Of a stretch of 64,000 nucleotides of DNA, positions 27,701-35,400 are shown one piece after another. Each line of letters starts with the position of its first letter. Position 1 is the stretch's first letter. The stretch comes from Pelobates cultripes (taxonomy: Eukaryota; Chordata; Amphibia; Anura; Pelobatidae): positions 235,648,829 to 235,712,828 of the forward strand of contig OW240912.1 of the NCBI GenBank assembly GCA_933207985.1. The letters run 5' to 3'. A program made the position numbers and the translations under genes. Under the pieces are notes generated by a model that did no database searches, was not told the origin of the DNA, and saw only the letters and a list, made by a program, of their open reading frames with translations.

Positions 27701-30700
27701 GAATCTACCCTCCCTGTCCGTCATCTGTCCAGTTTCTACAAAGGGTATCTTTTTGTTAACTAGGATGGTAGTCGCTATAATATCCCGTCGGGTAGTGATG
27801 GTTAGTAATTTTGGGCCTTAAAGTGTGTCTCTTGGATTAAGACTATCGAGGCTCGTTTGGCGTGGAAGTCTCTCAGCGCTCCTGAGGTTTGTTGAGGCCT
27901 CTGGCGTTTATGGAGAGGACAGTGAGGCAGTCCAGCACTAATGCCCTTTTGTCCATGTGTGGGGGTGGCCGTGGCATTCATTCTACAAGTCTCGGTCTGG
28001 TTTGGGGTTCGTAGGGTGTATGGGTCTGTTGGTTGTAGGTCGGGTGGGGGTTATAGGGTGGGGGGTGTTGGGGGTTATGGGATGTGTGTGTGTGTGTGTG
28101 TGTGTATGTGTTCTCGTCACTATAAAGTGACGGTGAGGTTTCAGCGACGGGGAGCGATTAAGCCCGCGGCCACCTGTGGTCCACGGTTTCTACTCACCTT
28201 TCTTAGGTCGCTGTGCCCTATAGGGCTGTAGAAGGAAGCCAAGGGACTCCGGGTGGTACCAGTCCTCCCCGTGTCGGTGGTTGGTGTGTACCTTTGTTAG
28301 GTGTGTACCTTTGTTAAGTGTCTCGGTCCGTCAGGTCCGTGTAGGTCCCCTGTCGGCTCTGTCTGTTGGGTTCGGGTCATTATTAAGATCCTCATCAGTG
28401 GAGCTCATAATTGTTGGGCTCCGGGTCGTAGGTCACATTGCCGTCTCAGGTGCCTGTCGTGTGCAAATGCATAGAAATTTTTTATAACAGAACAGTTAAG
28501 CAATTAAACAAATCCTTCCAAACATTAAGCTGCAATCCGGCTAGTAGGGAGGGGGAGGTGCAGCAGCCCCACTGGTAAAAGCTTGTTCCTGTATAGTATC
28601 AATACACTTAAGTGCATCATAGTAGTGTCTAGCTGGGCAGTTGGCTACCACTGCTGTCTGCCTGTGATATCTTCCCCTTTTGTTATTTATTTTGAGTCTG
28701 CTTGCGTGCCTCTTTTGTGTGTGTGTGTCCAATTCCTCCCCCCTCTGATTATGGTAGCCAGGTGGACCCCCTCCCGTTCTCACCCTCCCCCCTTCTCTTC
28801 GCCTGTTGTGGTGTATGTTAGTGGTCCTGATCCCCAAAATTCCATAAGGGGGCTGGTACCCCTATTGGAGAGAGAGTCCCGATTGATGGTACTTGCGGTT
28901 ATGTGCTACAGCTGCTAACATTAGTCTCTTATGCTGCCGGGTGGCTTGTTGTCGGGTCCCTATGCCTCTGTGCGGCTGTGGCGGGAGCCCCTGGTCCAAC
29001 GGAGGTGCCATGTAGAAGGTAAGAGGTCCGGCCATGTCTTGTTGATGGGTGGGAGTTGTAGTTCTGTTACGAGATCGCTCAGGTCCTCCGGGTGTCGGAC
29101 TGTGAAAAGGTCCTTTTGTTGTGATGGCCTGGAGCCGGGTCTGGAAGGTCCACCGATACCTGATTTTTGTTGGTTTGGAGGATTCTCGTGAGGGGCCTCA
29201 TTGCCCGTTGGTATGCCAGGGTAGCTGGTGAGAGATCAGGATACAGTTGTATTTCCACTCCATTCAGCGTTACCCTTTCTGTGCCTCGTGCTTTCTGAAG
29301 GATCTCTTCCTTTAGTCGGAAACTAGCCAGGCAACAGACAGTGTCCCTTGGGGGAGCCTCCGGTGGACCCCTTGGTCTCAGTGCACGGTGTGCTCTGACA
29401 AACTCGATGTCGGTGGCCGTTGGGCGGCCCAGGATCTTGTTGAACATTTCTCTGAGGGTATCTGTTATCGGTGTGGGTTGATCTAGGTCTTCTGGGATGC
29501 CGCGCACCCTGATGTTTTTGCGCCTGCCTCGGTTGTCCAGGTCCTCCATGTGTAGGGCCATTTGTCTCATTTGTGTTGTGTGGTGGTAGATTGCGTCGGT
29601 GTTTGCAGGCTGGGCGGAGGACAAGTGGTCACAGTCTGCTTCCAGTTGAAATACTTTGGTATGTAGGCCCTGTATGTCTTCCCGAAGGGAATGTAGTTCC
29701 GCTGTGATGGAAGCCCGTAGCCCGTAGCTCCGAGTTAGTCTCCTTCAGGTCTTGCCTGGTTGGGAGTTCCCGGATCAACTGTACCCAGTCTGGTTGGGGG
29801 TCCGGGGAGGTCTGGGCCATGCATCGCTTGGCGGCCGCCTCGTGGCGACGCTGGGTGGGAAATGTCAGCAATCTCCGAGGTGGTGGAGGCCCGCGCGGCC
29901 GTGTCTGTGGGAGTCACTAGGAATTGCTGTGCACTTCGGCATGTCAGTTGGCTTGGTTATATGCGATGCCGGTGGGTTTTGCCCATGTTTGCCTGTTTTT
30001 TAGGTGCCGTGATGAGGATTTTAGCTGAGCCTGTTGGGGAGCTCCGGGTTTACGCCGCCATCTTCCTTGGCCTCCAAGCCACGCCCCCCACGGCATGTTT
30101 ATCCACAAAATAGTATCAAATTTAGCTATATTTCATTAGTAAAGTCCTCTTCAGCCACACTATGTAAAAACTGCATTTAGAAAAACACTGTTTTTTTTGT
30201 TTGTTTGTTTTTTGTGTGTCTGTATGTTTAGCTAGATAAACGTAACATGTATGCAATATGTCTTGTCTGATCACCATAGGATGCTGAGGGAAGAACGCCA
30301 CTCCACATTGCCATCATTAACCAGCACAGCGTGATTATTCAACTAATGATTTCTCATCCTGACATCAAACTGAATGTACGTGACAGGCAAGGCATGACCC
30401 CCTTCGCATGTGCCATGACATTTAAAAATAACAAAGCTGCAGAATCAATCCTGAAACGAGAACCTGGAGCAGCTGAGCAGGTATGGACTTTTCCAAAGCG
30501 TGCCATTTAAAAGAAATAAAATAATTACATATCATCCTCTTCCTAGATGGTGGCAATTATTGAAGAATTTTATCTCAATATTTATTTGTGTATTGATTCT
30601 GCCCAAAGAAGGTAGATGTTTTTCTAAGAATTCATTAGAAAATGCAAAAAAAAGCTTGTAGAATATAAAACAAAGCTTTCCTAATTTACATATCGCTTAC

Positions 30701-32416
30701 AAGCAGGTACCTAGTGCATCCCTTTAATTACAGTGTCCATATATATACCATCTTCTACCTGCACCAACTTGGAGAACTATACTAATTTGTAAAACTTGTT
30801 TGTTTTTTTATAATGAGGCATCTTGCATGTTTAACTTGTGTTTAATAGTGATTGCTCCCCCCTCCCCATTATTTAGGTGGATAATAAGGGGAGGAACTTC
30901 CTACACGTAGCTGTTCAGAATTCCGACATTGAGAGTGTGCTGTTCCTGATCAGTGTACAGGCTAATGTAAACTCCAGAGTCCAAGATGCCTCGAAGTTAA
31001 CCCCTTTACACTTGGCTGTACAGGCAGGATCAGAGATTATTGTGCGCAACCTGGTATGTATAGCTTGCTTTCATTTCACATGCAGAAATTCACTTAATAT
31101 ATTAACTTTGTCAAAAGAAAAGCGTTTATAGACCACACTAGATTCAACGAGGATGCCAGACAATCATTTGTGCAAAACAATAGTGAATATAAGACTATTT
31201 GCAACACATAACATATGGACTTTTTTTCTTCTTCCAATGCATGGATATTCTCATAAAGGGAAACCAAGAGCAATATTATAGTGCTACAAATCTATTTATT
31301 CAAAACAAAGGGGAAAGAATAAAAACACACCCACACAGTGTAAAGCATAAATACAAAGAAATGTGCAAATAGGCTTTGCCACTAGCGCTCAATCCCACTG
31401 CTTATTAACTTTGTCATCTTGTTTCACACATTCATTTAACATGTTCATTAATGTTGTTGTAAGTAAATACAGTTTTCTCAAGGGATGATCTGTTCTGCCA
31501 GCTTCTTGCAGGTGCTAAGGTGAATGAATTAACAAAACATCGACAGACTGCCCTTCACTTGGCCGCCCAACAGGACATGCCCACCATATGTTCAGTCTTA
31601 TTGGAGAATGGAGTAGATTTTGGGGCTGCAGATGAGAATGGAAATAATGGTAAGCTTTGTTGGGGCAGTCATTGCAGGTGTTTAATGAAAAGATGACATA
31701 TATATCTGGTAGCTGCACCTACTTTTCCTACTCTTCTACATATTTAGAACAAAACAGCAGTAGGTATATCCAAACTTGTCCAGAAGGTTGTTTTTTTTTT
31801 CCTATTTAGATGAATTTATATATTTTACTATACACCTGTCATTTAGCTAGCACAATTTGTAGATTGAAACAAAAAAAGAAAAATATGTTTTAGTCCCTTT
31901 AAAGTAGCATCATTGTCACTGTAAGGAGTGGGGATAATTAGTGGATCACCAGAGAATGTCATAGCACATAGAAACATAGAATGTGACAGCAGATAAGAAC
32001 CATTCGGCCTATCTAGTCTGCCCAATTTTCTATATACTTTTTTTAGTCCCTGGCCTTATCTTATAGATAGGACAGCCTTATGCCTATCCCATGCATGCTT
32101 AAACTCCCTCACTGTGTTAATCTCTACCACTTCAGCTGGAAGGCTATTCCATGCATCCACTACCGTCTCAGTAAAGTAATACTTCCTGATATTTTTAAAC
32201 CTTTCCCCATCAGATGAAAACTGAGTCAAGACACAGAATATTATATATATATATTTCAAGCATCAGCATATTCCATCAGCATGGCTTTCTGTAAATTAAA
32301 CCTGTCAAATTGTCTGACCACTTCTGATTCTAAAACCGCTTTACAATACTAGCATTCTAAATGTATAAGTGTAGTGGAGAAATGCAAATTCTATTTCATG
32401 TCCTTTTCCAATTCAG

Positions 32417-32449
<33 letters not shown>

Positions 32450-35400
32450 CTCTGTCTGTCTCAAGAAAAAGCACAGAACACAAAGCCTGCAGTGGCTACT
32501 AGACCTGAAAGCAGACCACTGCATGCTCCCAGAACAGAAACCGCTCATCATCAATAAGTAGCAAACAAGGAAAGTTGATCAGGACATGATAAAAAAAATT
32601 AAAAACAGCTCTGGATGAACACCTATCCGCTCAAATAACTAACTAGTAGCAATAGGCTCCCACAAGAACTGGCTTATACAAGGCACAACAATATTGGTCA
32701 TGAAGGGAATCACACCATCTCACCTGCTTCCTGACATCATAGCCTACATGATCAAAGGTCTTATGATTCAATACATGAGCAATACTCAGAAGGGGATGGA
32801 AACCACACCAGAAGCTCGAAACACCATCAAGCAGTTATACAAGATTCAAAGAGCAGATCCAGACTTATCTGTTCACAGCCTCGATTGACTACAAGATTGT
32901 TCCACACACATGGATAATGGAATGCTTAGCTCTGTACAAGGTCAACTAGACACTAAGAACCATCAAGAACTCAATAGGCAACTGAAGAACATCACTGGAA
33001 GCCAATTCCAGGACAGTTATGCAAATAAATATCAAAAGTGGCATATTTGAAGCTGATATGCTATCCCTGATGCTGTTCTGCATAGGCCTCAGTGGATACC
33101 GATACAAGTGCAACAATGGAGCTACCATCATCCACCTACTCTACATGAACAACATCAAGCTGTATGCCAAGAGTGAGTGGGGATTATAGACTCACTGATC
33201 CCCCTAACTAGTACAGCAAAGGCATTGGTATGTTGTTTGCACTAGAAGAATTTTAATAAGTGATAGCAAAAAGAGAGAAGATGCCACCCCTGGGAGGATC
33301 GCCTGCACTACTGGGCACGGGGGGAGAGACCACAGAGTCCGCAGGGAAATCAAGTGAGCCACCTAGCATGGCGGACGCCACGTGGCACCACGACCCTGTC
33401 AATGGACAAAGCGACCTAACGACCAGACTCAAAAGAATCTTTGACAAATTCTGGCGGGCCCTGGAGCAGAGAAGGCATCACACCACCTCTGAGCAGCTGA
33501 TAGCACCCTCACCATCACAGTAGGTTGTGCACCCACAATAGACACCCACAAGACAAACCACCTTGCCCACACAAGCAACGCCATACCGCTGTCCACCTAC
33601 ATGGTGGGAAAACAAGACACCCAGAGTGCGACTGCGAAGACCGATCAAGTCGCAAGTGATCGCGCACCACTCCACACCTTCTGAACTGGACACGGACGCG
33701 GCTCCAAAAGTGAGGAAGCTCAGTCGAGCACCCTGACGAGCGCACCAGCCTGGGAGATTTGGCACGACTGCTTACTGCCCTCGCTCCAGGCTGCGGCCTA
33801 CTCCGCGACAGACCCCTCAAGTCTCCTCTCACCCTAGGGAGCACAACACTCAGCGGGTCAGCAGACTCACCAAGAATCCCCGAGCTGTACCAACGACCCG
33901 ACACGGGACTTATGATTTAAATGACCTGAGGGTGTGGGGGGTAAAGACTGGGGTTGGTGGGTGGCTACCTTGCAGAATTTAAGCCACCAGCATAGTTACG
34001 GGGTAGGATGAGCCACCCGACTCCAAGCAATGCCTTAGCAGATGCAAGCCTCTTATCCTCCACCTCCCACACAATAGGGATAAAAATCCCACTGTTATCC
34101 CCTAATGTCACTACTCTGTTATCCTTGTGTCAGTCACCTTGTCTTCCCAACATTAGCATGTTTCACGATCTATTTTACACCCATACTCACCATGTCTGAT
34201 ACAGCATAACTCAACATTTCCCTCTTACTATATAGCCTAGACATGATCGGTTTCACCTGGACTCTAAACCATACTATAAAAAAATAAATGTGCTGCATAC
34301 TCAAATGCCATATAAATGTTATGCTTTGTCTAATTGCTTGTTTGTCACTGCTATTGGGGCATTGACAGAATGTCTGTAAATCATATGCAAGCAAAAATAA
34401 AGAAAAAACAAACAAACAGAGAGAGATGATGATCAGGATTGAAGGGTTCAAGTGCCAGAAGGCACATAGGAACCATGGGGAAGAGGCTAGGAGGACAGCA
34501 ACATGCAAGTACCTCCACAGAGTCTGATATGTCATGAAGTCGCAGCTCATTGATAATATATTAGCAATGCAGTATACACTGAGAGAGACCTACCAAGTTT
34601 AAGGCGATAACTGTCTACCTTTTTATGAATTATGTGTGAGCTTTTTAATAGTATTCCTTTTATGTTCTTTTATAGCGCTCCATCTTGCAGTGATGCATGG
34701 CCGTTTGAACAATATCCGCTGTCTTTTAACAGAATGCAATGTGGATGCTGAAGCACTTAACTTAAGGTAACAATAGTCAGGTCATTATGTAACGATTTGA
34801 ATTCATTAAAATATTTTTTGTTGAATTACAAAATCCATTTGAGTATTTTAAATGTTAGCATTTGTATTATATTTGTTACTTGCCATAAAACATTCCAGGC
34901 ATAATATATGTACAGCCAGAGTGTATGATGATGTATTTTTATGATGGCTGGGTTTAATTTAAAGGAACACAAACATGTATTTCTGACCCTACAGTGTTAA
35001 AACTACCATTTTGGTGGCTTGCCCTCCCCCTTACCTTATTTCCAGCACTGCACTGGTCCGTCTGCACTTTCCCTGCCCCTGGTCCGTCTCCTTGCCGAGA
35101 TTTCAGCCAACCCAGAAAGCATTGGATTGGCTAAAATCGGCAAGGAGGCAGAACGGGGGTGGGGATAATCAGCACCTCGTCGTAGAGATACATTGAATCG
35201 GTGCATCTCTATTAGGAAATGTTCTCAGCATTGAGACGCTGAATGGCTGTGCAGCACCTTCCCCAGAAAGCACCTCCAGTGGTCATCTGGAGGTGTCCCT
35301 AGGGGGCAATGTAAACACTGCCTGCAGGTAATTATTATACTCTCCAGAACAACGACCTTAAGCTGTCCCTTTAAATTATGTTTTTTCCACTGCTTTGTGC

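Larger units (their letters stand above)
26990..30095 (-). pseudogene. L1 LINE remnant, 5' part with ORF1 and endonuclease
   Basis: Reading from 30095 leftwards there is a GC-rich 5' region, then a broken ORF1 (about 29917-29079) with a DNRGRRKNIRVRGIPED block and a C-terminal RNA-binding segment (VEIQLYPDLSPATLAYQ). The ORF2 endonuclease begins before 27724, with IYAPNNRQY and GGDLNIALNP, then SDHVPVLLTL near 27340. The element stops near 26990, before the reverse transcriptase. Being 5'-complete and 3'-truncated is the reverse of ordinary L1 truncation and points to a later deletion. It lies antisense in ANKFY1 intron 13. Confidence 0.8.

Noticed and set aside
33515..33904. 129-codon minus-strand frame as a gene
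   Set aside because: It is a shadow frame in the GC-rich 5' part of the plus-strand L1-derived insert and has no domain.
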